A model generated the notes under the pieces. That model was given only the letters and a program-made list of their open reading frames with translations, was not told the DNA's origin and did no database searches. The translations under genes and the position numbers were made by a program. Of a stretch of 64,000 nucleotides of DNA, positions 24,984-34,300 are shown in pieces. Numbering within the stretch: the first letter of the stretch is position 1; each line of letters opens with the position of its first letter. This DNA comes from Thermoproteota archaeon (GTDB taxonomy: Archaea; Korarchaeota; Korarchaeia; Korarchaeales; Korarchaeaceae): positions 124,001 to 188,000 of the forward strand of contig JAOZGC010000001.1 of NCBI GenBank assembly GCA_027491915.1, given 5' to 3'.

Positions 24984-25877
24984 TTAAAATGCCTCGGGAC
25001 GGGAAGGGTTGTTACACGACCCGGATTTGCTGCTCACATCGCGCCCGCCAATAGGGGACACTATGAAGTCTATCCTCACCTTGTCCGCCCCCGGGGCGTA
25101 GTGACCGACCCTCTCCCACCCCTTAACCTCAACCCTGAGTCCCAGACAGCCCGCGACCCTCGAGACGGCCCCCACCTCCTCTCCCACCCCCTCTTCTCCC
25201 CTGCAGATCGCGTAGTAGTGGAGGATCCCCCCCCTCGGCGACAGGCACCTGAGGGCCAGGTCGACGTAGTCCCTCGCCCCCAGGGGTAGGGGCATGAGCA
25301 CCCTGTCGAACCTCCCGAAGAGTCGCGGGCACACCTCCCTCACGTCTCCCCGGATGACCTCCACCCTGCCCTCGAGCCCGTTCAGCCTGATGTTCTCCTC
25401 GAAGTACCTGACCGCGTCCTCGTTCACCTCGACCCCGATCACCTCCCCCACCTCGGGCTGGATCCGGCCTATCGCCACGGCGTAGGGCCCGACCCCGGCG
25501 AACATGACCAGCACCCTCTCGCCGGGTTCCACCTCCTCGGCGACCCTCCTCCTGTCCTCCCCCTCCCTGGGGGAGAAGTAGACCTTGGTCGGGTCCAGCT
25601 TGATCCTGTAGCCGTGCTCCCTGTGTATCACCTCGGTGTTCGGGTCCCCGGCCAACAGGGAGAGCCTCCTCAGCCTCTCCCTCCCCTCCCTGGGCCCGGC
25701 CTTCGCCAGGACAGACCTGACGTGCCGGTGCCTGCGCATGACCTCTGCCGCCACCTCCGCAGGGTCGTCCCCCTCCCTGAGCTCAACCACCGCGACCGCC
25801 CCGGTCTCCCTGGAGCCTATGATGTCCATGGGTATCCTGCGCCCGCGACCGCGCCCGCGGCCCAACCCGCCCATCAC
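24984..25877 (-). CDS. trm5: tRNA (guanine37-N1)-methyltransferase, Trm5 family
   Basis: The 297-residue protein matches archaeal Trm5, which methylates guanosine 37 in tRNA from SAM. HGYRIKLDPTKVYFSPRE opens the core, VLVMFAGVGPYAVAIGR is the SAM loop, GVEVNEDAVRYFEENIRLN is motif II, and VLMPLPLGARDYVD is the family's catalytic loop; GGILHYYAIC closes it. A short D1-like N-terminal part precedes. The gene overlaps tatD by four bases, and ATG 25874 is an alternative start. A wybutosine-type transferase is less likely from the catalytic loop. Confidence 0.88.
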   Translation of the reverse strand: MMGGLGRGRGRGRRIPMDIIGSRETGAVAVVELREGDDPAEVAAEVMRRHRHVRSVLAKAGPREGRERLRRLSLLAGDPNTEVIHREHGYRIKLDPTKVYFSPREGEDRRRVAEEVEPGERVLVMFAGVGPYAVAIGRIQPEVGEVIGVEVNEDAVRYFEENIRLNGLEGRVEVIRGDVREVCPRLFGRFDRVLMPLPLGARDYVDLALRCLSPRGGILHYYAICRGEEGVGEEVGAVSRVAGCLGLRVEVKGWERVGHYAPGADKVRIDFIVSPIGGRDVSSKSGSCNNPSRPEAF

Positions 25878-26638
25878 CCGATCCCGTAGACCCTGAGGGA
25901 ATTCTCCGTCGTGATCTCGGCCAGCTCCTGAGGATCAACTCCCTTCAGCCCGGCGACGTACTTCAGGGATGATATTATGTTGGCCGGCTCGTTCCTCCTC
26001 CCCGGATCCGGGGCGAGGACCGGGGAGTCGGATTCCAGGACCAGATTGTCCAGGGGAGACGCCAGCGCCACCCTCCTCACGTTGGGGCTCCTGACCACGT
26101 TGGTGGCGACGCTGATCATCCAGCCCCTGTCCGCGGCGAACCTCACGTCTGCGTCCGTCCCGCCGAAGGCGTGGAGCACCACCCTGGTGGCCCCGCGGGA
26201 GTCGAGCACCCTGAGGGCCGGCCTCTGGGACCACAGGCTGTGGACCACCACGGGCTTGTCCAGGTCCTCGGCCAGCCTGATCAGCCTGGAGAAACTTTCC
26301 TTCTGCCTCTCCCGCTCCGCGGTCGACCTGGCCACCCTGTAATCCAGCCCGACCTCCCCGACGGCCACTATCTCCCCCGCCCTCTCCTCTATCAGCTCGG
26401 CCAGCTTCTCCACCTCCTCGGGATCGGAGAAGTCCTCCGGATCAAGTCCCGCCGAGACCAGCACCAGCTCCGACCCCGAGAAGAGGGAAAGGGACCTCTC
26501 CACCTCCTCCCTCCCGAGGGGGGAGGTTACGGCCCCCACCATGCCCAGGTCGGCGGCCCTCCGGATCACCTCATCCCGATCCCCGTCGAAGGCGGGATCC
26601 TCCAGGTGACAGTGGGAGTCGAAGAACCTCACCGTCAT
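25874..26638 (-). CDS. TatD-family metal-dependent hydrolase
   Basis: The 254-residue protein has the TatD signatures: FFDSHCHLEDPAFDGD at the start (metal histidines HCH), VGEVGLDYRVA for the metal glutamate, VVVHSLWSQ and VLHAFGGTD for metal histidines, and LVLESDSPVL for the metal aspartate. TatD proteins are DNases, reported as 3'-5' exonucleases; other nucleic acids are possible. GGAGGTG with six-base spacing supports ATG 26638 over GTG 26647. It overlaps trm5 by four bases. Confidence 0.9.
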   Translation of the reverse strand: MTVRFFDSHCHLEDPAFDGDRDEVIRRAADLGMVGAVTSPLGREEVERSLSLFSGSELVLVSAGLDPEDFSDPEEVEKLAELIEERAGEIVAVGEVGLDYRVARSTAERERQKESFSRLIRLAEDLDKPVVVHSLWSQRPALRVLDSRGATRVVLHAFGGTDADVRFAADRGWMISVATNVVRSPNVRRVALASPLDNLVLESDSPVLAPDPGRRNEPANIISSLKYVAGLKGVDPQELAEITTENSLRVYGIG

Positions 26639-26689
26639 CGCTTCCACCTCCCCTACCCTACCTTTTTCCTTCCCTCCCCCTCCTAAACC

Positions 26690-27805
26690 TCACCCACCGC
26701 CCCCCGCAGGGAGCAGCCTGGCCCGACCGCCCAAGACCTCCACCCTGACCTCCGCCGAGGGGAGCGGGCGGCCCACCCCACCTCCCACCACGAAGTGGGA
26801 CACCCTGCCGTCCGAGGACACCACCGCGTCCCTCAGCGGGCCGGCCGGGGTCTCGTCCCCGACCTCCAGCGCCGGAAGTTCCAGCAGCTCGGGGGGCCAG
26901 TCCGGATCCGGCTGCGTCGTAGGGAGCAGCCAAATGGGTCTCGGTCCGGCCTCCGGCCTCAGGAGCCTCTCGACGTCTCCCCGGGACAGCTCCTCCAACA
27001 CCCTGAGCCGGCCGTCCCAGACGACCCTGGCCCCGGCCGGCCTCCCGTCCTCCACCCAGATCGTCCAGACCCCCATGTCCGCGGGATCGACCACCGCCTC
27101 CACCCGACCCACACCCAGGACCCCCCGGGCCAGCCTGAGGAGGTGGGTCAGCCTGGCCCTGTCCCCCCTCGCCTCCTTGACCAGGGCGGACAGGGCCCCG
27201 TACAGGGACCCGACCCACCACCTCCCGGAGCACCCGGCCCCCAGGAACTCCCCCCGACCATCCCCGACCAGCGTCCAGCACCTCCCGACCTCCCGGGTGA
27301 AGTGGGCGTCGCTCCCCCCTATCCCTGGCTTTCCCACTCTCTTGGCCAGGGCGGCGGCTCTGGCGTTCTGAGACGGCGTCGACCTGCCGTTCAGGATCTC
27401 TATCGCGTCCACCATCTCGGCCAGCCTCTCGGCCTCGTCGCACGCCGATGACCTCCTCCTGCAGTCCGTGGGGTGGGCGAGCACCGTGACGGCCCCCTGC
27501 TCCCTGGCCTCATCTATCACCTCGGCGGCTGGCCTCCTGGGCTCTATCCACTCCCGGACGCCCAACACTATCACGTCACCCTCCTCCGTCCTGACCTCCT
27601 CTCCCGGGACGATCTCCACCCCCAGCGCGTCGGCGGCCTCCGACGCCTCGGAGACCCCGATCACCTCGTTGTGGTCGGTCACCGCGAGGCCGTCCAGCCT
27701 GCGGGCCGCCGCCCTGACCGCGGCCCCCGGGCGCTGGGGCGAGTCCCTGGACCACCAGGTGTGGACGTGGAGGTCCAACCTCCTGAACCCACCCGACACA
27801 GCCAC
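26690..27805 (-). CDS. PHP-domain metal-dependent phosphoesterase
   Basis: The 371-residue protein has the four PHP metal motifs: LDLHVHTWWSRDS near residue 10, AVTDHNEV near 40, VLAHPTD near 110, and GIGGSDAHF near 160. PHP enzymes of this type cleave phosphoesters, including polynucleotide or nucleotide substrates. The C-terminal 170 residues form an unknown domain (WLLPTTQPDPDWPPELLELP) without a clear match. The GTG start follows GGTGATGTAGG, which also overlaps the upstream gene's stop, so the pair is co-transcribed with the tRNA thiolase. Confidence 0.85.
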   Translation of the reverse strand: MAVSGGFRRLDLHVHTWWSRDSPQRPGAAVRAAARRLDGLAVTDHNEVIGVSEASEAADALGVEIVPGEEVRTEEGDVIVLGVREWIEPRRPAAEVIDEAREQGAVTVLAHPTDCRRRSSACDEAERLAEMVDAIEILNGRSTPSQNARAAALAKRVGKPGIGGSDAHFTREVGRCWTLVGDGRGEFLGAGCSGRWWVGSLYGALSALVKEARGDRARLTHLLRLARGVLGVGRVEAVVDPADMGVWTIWVEDGRPAGARVVWDGRLRVLEELSRGDVERLLRPEAGPRPIWLLPTTQPDPDWPPELLELPALEVGDETPAGPLRDAVVSSDGRVSHFVVGGGVGRPLPSAEVRVEVLGGRARLLPAGGGG

Positions 27806-27811
27806 CCTACA

Positions 27812-28774
27812 TCACCCCCCGCCGGCCCGGCCCCAGGCCGGCCGGGAGATGCTCCTGACCGGCCCGTCGACGAGGTGCTCGGGGACCTCCCCTCCCATGG
27901 ACTCCACCGTCCGGCAGAAGGAGCACACCTCGGTCCTGCTGGGGAAGCCGCACCTGGAGCACGTCCCCATCTCGACGGGCCTGCCGAGGACGCCAGCCCT
28001 CCTCGCCAGCTCCCTGACGGAGCTCACCAGGTTGACCTTAGAGTCCGGCCACGTTGACTGGATCTCGTCGAGCAGGGGCTTTATGAGCCTCTGCTTGTCG
28101 AAGGCGTCCGGGGGACACCCAGCCTCGCAGGGCTCCAGTCCCCTGAGCCTGACGTAGCTGGCCGAGTCGGCGTCCCCAAGCCAGAACAGCGGCCTCACCC
28201 TCCCGACCAGTCCCCTGTCGAGCATGGGCGGGGTGACCGAGTCGAGGTACCTCAGGAAGGAGACGTTGTGGGTTATCAGGTTGTTCAGGGCGAAGTAGGC
28301 GTTGTCGTCCAGGTTGTGGCCCGTGGCCACGTAGTCGTAGCCAGCCTCGTAGGCGTACCTGTTCAGGACGTACCTGGTCACCGTGCCGCACAGCGCGCAG
28401 GCGTCCCTCGGATCGCTCAGGGACACGCCCAGCCTCTCCTTCAGCGAGAAGATCTCCCCGGGGATCCCGAGCTCTCCTGTCACCCTGCGGAAGAGGTCCG
28501 CGCACTCCTCCCTCCCGCCCGGGTCTATCATGAGGGCCCCGAGCTCGAGCCCGTACTCCCCGGCCTCGTCCGCCAGGGCCAGGAGGGTGGAGAGGGAGTC
28601 CTTCCCGCCGGAGACCCCGACCAGCACCTTCCTCCCCCTCCCGAGCCTGTTGAGGACCCTCCTGACCCTCTTCCTGAAGTACCTCATGAAGTGCTCCTCG
28701 CAGACCCAGTCCCCCAGGTTCGGCACGAAGACCTCTCCCCTCCTGCCGCAGTACCTGCACCGACCTCCCGCCAT
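27812..28774 (-). CDS. tRNA 2-thiolation protein, TtuA/Ncs6-like
   Basis: The 320-residue protein belongs to the TtcA/TtuA/Ncs6 ATP pyrophosphatase family that thiolates tRNA. It has an N-terminal zinc ribbon (CRYCGRRGEVF, later CEEHF), the PP-loop VLVGVSGGKDSLST, cysteines in ALCGTVTRY and the C-terminal ribbon GTCSRCGFPSRTEVCSFCRT. Family members bind an Fe-S cluster and take sulfur from a ubiquitin-like carrier. The ORF extends 46 codons upstream, but ATG 28774 begins the zinc ribbon and lies about 26 bases after a TATA-like TTAAAAGG, fitting a leaderless start. Confidence 0.9.
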   Translation of the reverse strand: MAGGRCRYCGRRGEVFVPNLGDWVCEEHFMRYFRKRVRRVLNRLGRGRKVLVGVSGGKDSLSTLLALADEAGEYGLELGALMIDPGGREECADLFRRVTGELGIPGEIFSLKERLGVSLSDPRDACALCGTVTRYVLNRYAYEAGYDYVATGHNLDDNAYFALNNLITHNVSFLRYLDSVTPPMLDRGLVGRVRPLFWLGDADSASYVRLRGLEPCEAGCPPDAFDKQRLIKPLLDEIQSTWPDSKVNLVSSVRELARRAGVLGRPVEMGTCSRCGFPSRTEVCSFCRTVESMGGEVPEHLVDGPVRSISRPAWGRAGGG

Positions 28775-28799
28775 CCGGCGGGCCGCCCGGCCCCTCCTT

Positions 28800-29264
28800 T
28801 TAATCGGCCGCCGCCCCGGCGCCGGCGCGCGCCGCGATCGCCTCCGCCGCCGCGTCCGCGATCCCCACCGCTGCCGCCGCCAGGGCCACCAGGGCGGGGA
28901 CCGACAGGTCAACTTCCACCCGGACCGTCCTCCCCCCGACGGCGACCGAGAGGACCGACCTCCCCGCGCTGAGGGGGTCCCCCAGGCCGAGGGCCGTCAG
29001 GATCGACAGGGCGGCCAGCCCGATCGAGGCCGCCCTGAGCATGGCGTCCGCCTCGCCCCCCTCCCGCGCGAGGGCCCTGGCGGCCGTCGCCGCCGCCAGC
29101 GCGGCGCCCGCGGCGGAGACCCTGAGGGAGGAGTCCCAGACGCTCGGGCTCAGGATCCGGACGTCGGGGATGCCCCCGAGGATCGCGGCCGCCGCCAGCG
29201 GTCCGGCGACCAGGAGGATCGCCTCGGCTGAGGCCTCCAACAGCGGCCGGATCCTGACCCTCAC
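28800..29264 (-). CDS. Hypothetical membrane protein
   Basis: The 154-residue protein is alanine-rich with about four membrane helices (for example ILLVAGPLAAAAILGGI and VPALVALAAAAVGIADAAAE) and one short beta-like segment (VGGRTVRVEVDL). I do not recognise the family. It overlaps the gene upstream by four bases (ATGA) and ends the operon led by the small gene at 30994. The next gene has its own promoter. Confidence 0.6.
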   Translation of the reverse strand: MRVRIRPLLEASAEAILLVAGPLAAAAILGGIPDVRILSPSVWDSSLRVSAAGAALAAATAARALAREGGEADAMLRAASIGLAALSILTALGLGDPLSAGRSVLSVAVGGRTVRVEVDLSVPALVALAAAAVGIADAAAEAIAARAGAGAAAD

Positions 29265-29665
29265 CCGCCGGTCACCTCCGACTCGATGGTCACCGAGGCG
29301 AGCCCGCCGGCCGAGACCGACAGGCCGATCCTCAGGGCGGATGGGGGGCCAGGCGAACGGACGCTGAGGGCGACGAGCCCCCGACCCAGCGGGGGGAGGG
29401 CGACCCCCTGCTCCCCCTCCCCGATCTCCGACCCGCCAGGCCCGAGGACCTCGACCCTGACCTTCACCTCGACGGGTAGGACCCCCCGGTTCTCCGCCCG
29501 GGACGAGAGTTCCACCCGGTCCGGATAGACCGCCACCCTGGCGCCCCCCATGGAGGCCAGCACCGACAGCATGGAGTGGAGGGACAGGGCCGCCAGCAGG
29601 ACTGAGGCGATCCAGAGCGCCCGGGAGACCCTCCCGAGCTGGCCCAAGGCCGCCACCCCCCTCAA
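29261..29665 (-). CDS. Hypothetical single-pass surface protein
   Basis: The 134-residue protein has one N-terminal membrane segment (LWIASVLLAALSLHSMLSVLA) and a beta-sandwich-like ectodomain (VAVYPDRVELSSRAENRG, VEVKVRVEVLGPGG). It may be anchored outside the cell. It overlaps both the DUF763 gene upstream and the membrane protein downstream by four bases, so all three are translationally coupled. The membrane neighbour may be its partner. Confidence 0.6.
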   Translation of the reverse strand: MRGVAALGQLGRVSRALWIASVLLAALSLHSMLSVLASMGGARVAVYPDRVELSSRAENRGVLPVEVKVRVEVLGPGGSEIGEGEQGVALPPLGRGLVALSVRSPGPPSALRIGLSVSAGGLASVTIESEVTGG

Positions 29666-30783
29666 CGCGGCAGCGCGGAGCTCAACCTCCTGAGGATCTC
29701 CCTCCTCTCCCCGGGCTGCAGGTCGGCCCCCTCGACCAGCTCCTCCAGGAGGGAGATGGCCCTGTCCATCCTGCCGACGTCCACCGGGTAGGGCACCCCG
29801 TCCTTCCCCCCGAAGGCGAACGAGTACCTCAGGGGATCCCTGCGGCTGACCTCCACCCCCTCCACGAGCTCCGCCAGGAGCGCCAGCGCCCTGACCGTGG
29901 CGGGTCCCACCCCCCTCACCGCCACGAGCTCCTCATAACCGTCGACCCCCATCTCGTAGGCCCTCCTCAGGGCCTCCCAGTTCACCCGCCTAGGCATGAC
30001 CAGGTAACTGGCCCCGCCCGCCCCCCGTCCCCCGTCGCCTCCCTCCCCCAGGTAGGGGGACAGCGGCCCCCTCAGGGCCTCCCTCAACGCGGAGGCCAGT
30101 TTCCTCGGCCCCTCCCTCACCAGGTCTACCGACGCCCCCCTCGCCTCCCGGCTGGCCTTGGACGTCATGTCGAGCACCGACCTCTCCGACCTGTCCCCCA
30201 TGATCCCGGAGTGCGGCTCCTCCACGAAGCTCTCAAGGCCCTCGCCCAGCCAGTGGTACCGCCTGGCGGTCTGGGCCCGCGGGTTCATCCCCTGCTGGAC
30301 CACCGCCCAGAGACCGTCCTCCGTCACGAACACCGCGTGGTGGTACAGGGAGTACCCGTCCTGCAGGACCGCCGAGTCGACCTTCGCCGCCATCCTGCTG
30401 GCCCTCAGCATCTCGGAGGCCCTCTCCCCTCCCAGCCCGAGTCGACCGGCCGCCTCGATCACCTCCCGGGGGACCTCCCTGGAGGCCCTCCCCTTCCCCC
30501 CGACGACCAGGACCCCGAGCTCCCCGTCCGCCAGGGCATCCCTGATGGCGGCCGTCAGCACAGTCGTGACGCCGGAGGAGTGCCAGTCGTACCCCAGGGC
30601 GCAGCCCAGGGCCTGGAACCAGACCGGATCCGAAACCCTCCTGAGGAGTTCCGCCCTCCCGCGGTCTTCTACCAGGATCTTCATCAGGATCCCGGAGAGC
30701 CTCCTCATCCTGTCGTAGAGCCACCTCGGGGCCCGCCCCGAGTGGAGCGGCAGGACCGCCACCCCGGACCTCCTCAACCTCAC
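29662..30783 (-). CDS. DUF763 family protein
   Basis: The 373-residue protein matches the archaeal/bacterial DUF763 family. The start RRSGVAVLPLHSGRAPRWLY is typical, followed by FQALGCALGYDWHSSGVTT and YHHAVFVTEDGLWAVVQQGMN. The C-terminal part has a helix-hairpin-helix-like GYEELVAVRGVGPATVRAL, which hints at nucleic-acid binding. The biochemical function is unknown. The frame is open to 30834, but the family begins near GTG 30783, after GGCGGTG. It is coupled by four-base overlap to the two downstream genes. Confidence 0.87.
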   Translation of the reverse strand: MRLRRSGVAVLPLHSGRAPRWLYDRMRRLSGILMKILVEDRGRAELLRRVSDPVWFQALGCALGYDWHSSGVTTVLTAAIRDALADGELGVLVVGGKGRASREVPREVIEAAGRLGLGGERASEMLRASRMAAKVDSAVLQDGYSLYHHAVFVTEDGLWAVVQQGMNPRAQTARRYHWLGEGLESFVEEPHSGIMGDRSERSVLDMTSKASREARGASVDLVREGPRKLASALREALRGPLSPYLGEGGDGGRGAGGASYLVMPRRVNWEALRRAYEMGVDGYEELVAVRGVGPATVRALALLAELVEGVEVSRRDPLRYSFAFGGKDGVPYPVDVGRMDRAISLLEELVEGADLQPGERREILRRLSSALPR

Positions 30784-30820
30784 CGCCCCCGGATCTGGGT
30801 CCGCGCGGCGGGCCGCCCGC

Positions 30821-30994
30821 TCAGTCCTTCCCACTCGGGACCGCGAACTTGTCCCTCTTCCTCGCTCCCCTCTTCCGGCACTTGGAGATCTCCGGATACA
30901 TCAGCTCCTCGAGCGCGAACAGGTCCTCGGGAACATCTTCGACGAAGTTATCGCCCTCCTCCCCCCTGTTCCCGTCTCCCTCGTGGTCCCCCAC
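30821..30994 (-). CDS. Small hypothetical protein, first gene of the DUF763 operon
   Basis: The 57-residue protein is acidic at the N-terminus (MGDHEGDGNRGEEGDNF) and basic at the C-terminus (KCRKRGARKRDKFAVPSGKD). It has a hydrophobic stretch DLFALEELMYPEI between. No family is recognised. Support for a real gene is a clear TATA (TTTATAAAA) and a GGTGATC ribosome binding site placed for GTG 30994. The DUF763 start follows 37 bases after its stop. The longer frame from 31003 would start inside the ribosome binding site. Confidence 0.55.
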   Translation of the reverse strand: MGDHEGDGNRGEEGDNFVEDVPEDLFALEELMYPEISKCRKRGARKRDKFAVPSGKD

Positions 30995-31024
30995 CGAGAT
31001 CACCCGCCGATACCTCCGGCGGCG

Positions 31025-31033
31025 TTTTTATAA
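31025..31033 (-). promoter_or_regulatory. TATA element for the DUF763 operon
   Basis: TTTATAAAA on the minus strand lies about 35 bases upstream of GTG 30994, with GGTGATC between. Confidence 0.65.
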
Positions 31034-31202
31034 ACCTCCGCACTCGACCCCCTCCCCTCCTCCCTCCCGCACGGATCTCCCGCCGGGTCCCGAGGCGGGG
31101 GCGGCTATCCTCATTCGTGAAATTGTTGAGCGGCTCCCGTCCCGGATCTCCCGGACGCCGATTCTCCGGACCCGGGGCTTCGTCCTCCTTTGTATTTTCT
31201 AT

Positions 31203-31214
31203 TGTTATATAACA
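31203..31214. promoter_or_regulatory. 12-base palindrome upstream of the formate dehydrogenase operon
   Basis: TGTTATATAACA is a perfect palindrome in the AT-rich block. It may be an operator, a second TATA-like element, or both, because it reads as TATA on each strand. Confidence 0.4.
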
Positions 31215-31224
31215 GGGTTTTTGA

Positions 31225-31251
31225 TATGAAATTTGATTCAAAAATTTCATA
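31225..31251. promoter_or_regulatory. Candidate operator before the formate dehydrogenase operon
   Basis: Two perfect 10-base arms, TATGAAATTT and AAATTTCATA, flank a seven-base spacer. The element lies eight bases upstream of the TATA box and so could bind a repressor or activator dimer. No regulator gene lies next to the operon. Confidence 0.55.
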
Positions 31252-31259
31252 CAACAAAG

Positions 31260-31268
31260 TTATATTAT
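31260..31268 (+). promoter_or_regulatory. TATA element for the formate dehydrogenase operon
   Basis: TTATATTAT lies about 45 bases before GTG 31310, leaving a leader of about 18 bases that contains the GGGGTGG ribosome binding site. Confidence 0.6.
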
Positions 31269-31309
31269 TCTGACAGCTCGGCGCCGACAGCCCACTCAAT
31301 AGGGGTGGG

Positions 31310-34300
31310 GTGAAACCGTTGGAGGAGACCGTTTCCGTAACCAGGAGGAGTTTTCTGAAGATGGCGGGCCTTGGAACCGTACCGATATTCCTCGGAGAGT
31401 CTGCGCGGGCGGTACTGGCAAAACCGCAGCCGAAGCGCTATGCCCTCGGTGAAATAAGTGGAAGGCGGCTGGAGGAAGCCCGGGAGATAAGGGGGATCTG
31501 CGCCTACTGCTCCGTCGGGTGCGGGATCATATTTCACCGCGTCGGAGACAAGGTGATACACGTAGAGGGCGATCCAGACAACCCGCTCAACGAGGGCAAG
31601 CTCTGTCCAAAGGGCCTGGCCTCCATAGAGCTGTTCGGTCAGAACAACCCGCGGAGGCTCAGGACCCCCATGATAAGGGTGAACCCAAAGCCGCCGGCCG
31701 ACGAGCTCAAGTCCGTCAGGAGCCAGGACGAGCTGAGGGCCGTCCTCGAGAAGTACAAGCCGGAGTGGAAGCCGGTGACCTGGGAGGACGCCTTCGAGTA
31801 CATAGCCGAGCGGATGAAGGCCATCCTGGACGAGGTCGGCTGGAGCCCGGTCCAGTCCGACGGCTACTACTACAAGGGCAAGATGTTTCCGATGATGATA
31901 GAGGCCGGCGCCAAGCTGACCAACGAGGAGGCCTACATAATAAGGAAGATCTCCGCCCTGATGGGCTCGAACAACATAGACCACGACGCCAGGAGGTGCC
32001 ACTCCACCACCGTGGCGGGCCTGGCGGGGACCGTCGGGTTCGGCGCCCAGACCCAGACCTTCATAGACACCCAGTTCATATCCGCCTACCTGATATTCGG
32101 CGGGAACCCGGCCGAGGCCCATCCCGTCAGCATGGGCCACACCCTCAAGGGCAAGGAGAGGGGGACCCTGACCCTGATAGTGGTGGACCCGAGGTACAAC
32201 AGGACCGCCAGCCAGGCCGACATATTCGCCTTCTTCAGGCCTGGCAGCGACCTGGCCTTCCTGCTCTACATACTGCACTACGCCTTCTGGGAGAGGAGTC
32301 CCCCGGTCGACCAGCTCGACACCTTCAGGGAGTTCGCCCAGAGGTTCAACGTGGACCTGGACGAGATAGCCGAGTTCAAGGAGATAGCCAAGGACTACAC
32401 GGCCGAGGAGGTATCCAAGATAACCGGCATACCGGTGGACAAGTTGAGGCAGATAGCCCAGACCTACGTGGAGAACTCAGGGGTGACGACCAACTTCAAG
32501 AGGTTCGGCTCCATACAGTGGGCCATGGGGCAGACCCAGCACCACGTGGGGACCCAGATAACCAGGCTGAGCACCCTGGTCCAGCTCACCCTGGGTAACA
32601 TGGGGTTCCCGGGAGGGGGTCTGAACCCGTACAGGGGCCACAGCAACGTCCAGGGGACCACCGACATGTGCATCCTGGCCCACATCCTCCCCGGGTACAT
32701 CAAGCTCCCGAGCAGCGTCGTGCAGATCAGGACCTATCAGGACTGGAAGAACCAGGGGTTCCCGGACGCGTGGCACTGGGAGATCCCTGAATGGGCCGGC
32801 GACTCCTTCGGCCCGCACGAGAGGGGCAGCGTCAACTCCTCCAAGATACTCTGGAGCTGGTGGTTCCACAACTGGAGGAAGTTCGAGCTGACCTGGGGGA
32901 TCTTCGTCGGGACGGACCCGGAGGACGACCCGCAGAACGGCACCCCCATAAGCGACATACCCTTCGGCGCGGGCTACACCGAGAACACCTGGTGGCAGGG
33001 CGTCATATTCGACGACGTCATCAAGGCCGCCGTGATAATGGCCGAGAACCCGGCCGTCAGCAACGCGGACACCCTGACCGAGTACATCGCCCTGGCCTCC
33101 CTCGATCTGCTGGTGGTGGTCGACCTCTGGGAGACCGAGACCGCCACCTTCGCCGACGTCCTGCTGCCGGGGGCCGTCCAGTACGAGAAGTACGGCAGCA
33201 TAACCAACAGCAACAGGTGGCTCCAGTGGCAGGACCGCGTCGTCCCCCCGGCCGGGGACGCGAAGCCCGACCTCTGGATAATGGTGAAGATGTGGGACTA
33301 CTTCAGGAAGAACGGGGTCGCCAGGCTGCCGAGCGAGATCTACGGCAAGACCGAGGAGAGGGTCCGGATAAGGAACCCGTACACCGGAGAGCCGGTGCAC
33401 CTCTACGACAGGAAGATATCCCCGTTCATGGACTACGCCACCGGGAGGTACCCCGATCCGGACTACGCCTACGTCGACCCGGAGCTGATATACAGGGAGA
33501 TAGACCTGGCGGTGGACCTCTACAACGGCATGTACGACTGGGCCGCCCACAAGAACCTCTCCAAGAGGAGGATCCCGATACTCAGGGGCGAGAACGAGAT
33601 AGACGGGATACTGGACTCGACCTACCAGATGCACAAGGACTGGGGGTGGACCTGGCCCAAGAACATAAGGATCCTGTACAACCTGTGGACCCTGTCCAAG
33701 ACCCTGGAGAGGACCGTCACCTACACCTTCCCCGCCGGGAAGTACGCGGTGGGTCCCGAGCTGGACGGTCAGACCTTCACCATAACCGGCGAGACCGGGG
33801 AGATAAGGGACGCCAAGACCGGGGAGTGGAGGCCGGCCTTCATACCGGGCCACAACTTCGTCATAGGGAAGTTCTACAAGAGGGCCTGGAGCGGCATGGC
33901 GGACATATTCACCGGGGCCGTCAGCCCCAGGGACCTGCTCTACGACGAGAGGGTGGTGGACAAGTTCGTCGTGTTCCACGAGGACGGAACCTACGAGATC
34001 CTTTCCTCCCGGGACATGGGGGTGAAGTGCGTCCTCTGCGAGAGCTTCTACTACGACCCAGAGGTTGTCTTCTCGGGCAAGGCCAACTACAAGAAGCCCT
34101 ACTACAAGGGGACCAAGGACCTTGGGGACGGGAGGATCCTGAAGTACGTCGGGTTCTACGACTGGGTCAAGGTCAGGGACGCCTTCTCCCAGGAGCTCGA
34201 GCAGCTGGCCTCCAGCATGGGGTTCAGGCAGGCCGTCATAGAGATGAAGAGCAGGTACGGGGAGTGGTACGCCTACCCGAGCCCGGACAACCCCAACGAG

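Larger units (their letters stand above)
30995..31309. other. Divergent intergenic region, 315 bases
   Basis: The left part (30995-31190) is GC-rich and carries the leftward promoter of the DUF763 operon. The right part (31190-31270) is strongly AT-rich and carries two palindromes and a TATA element for the formate dehydrogenase operon. I see no gene or structured RNA in it. Confidence 0.7.

Noticed and set aside
31940-32010. A selenocysteine codon in the formate dehydrogenase alpha subunit
   Set aside because: The metal-ligand position is encoded as cysteine (RRCHSTTV) and no in-frame stop is present.
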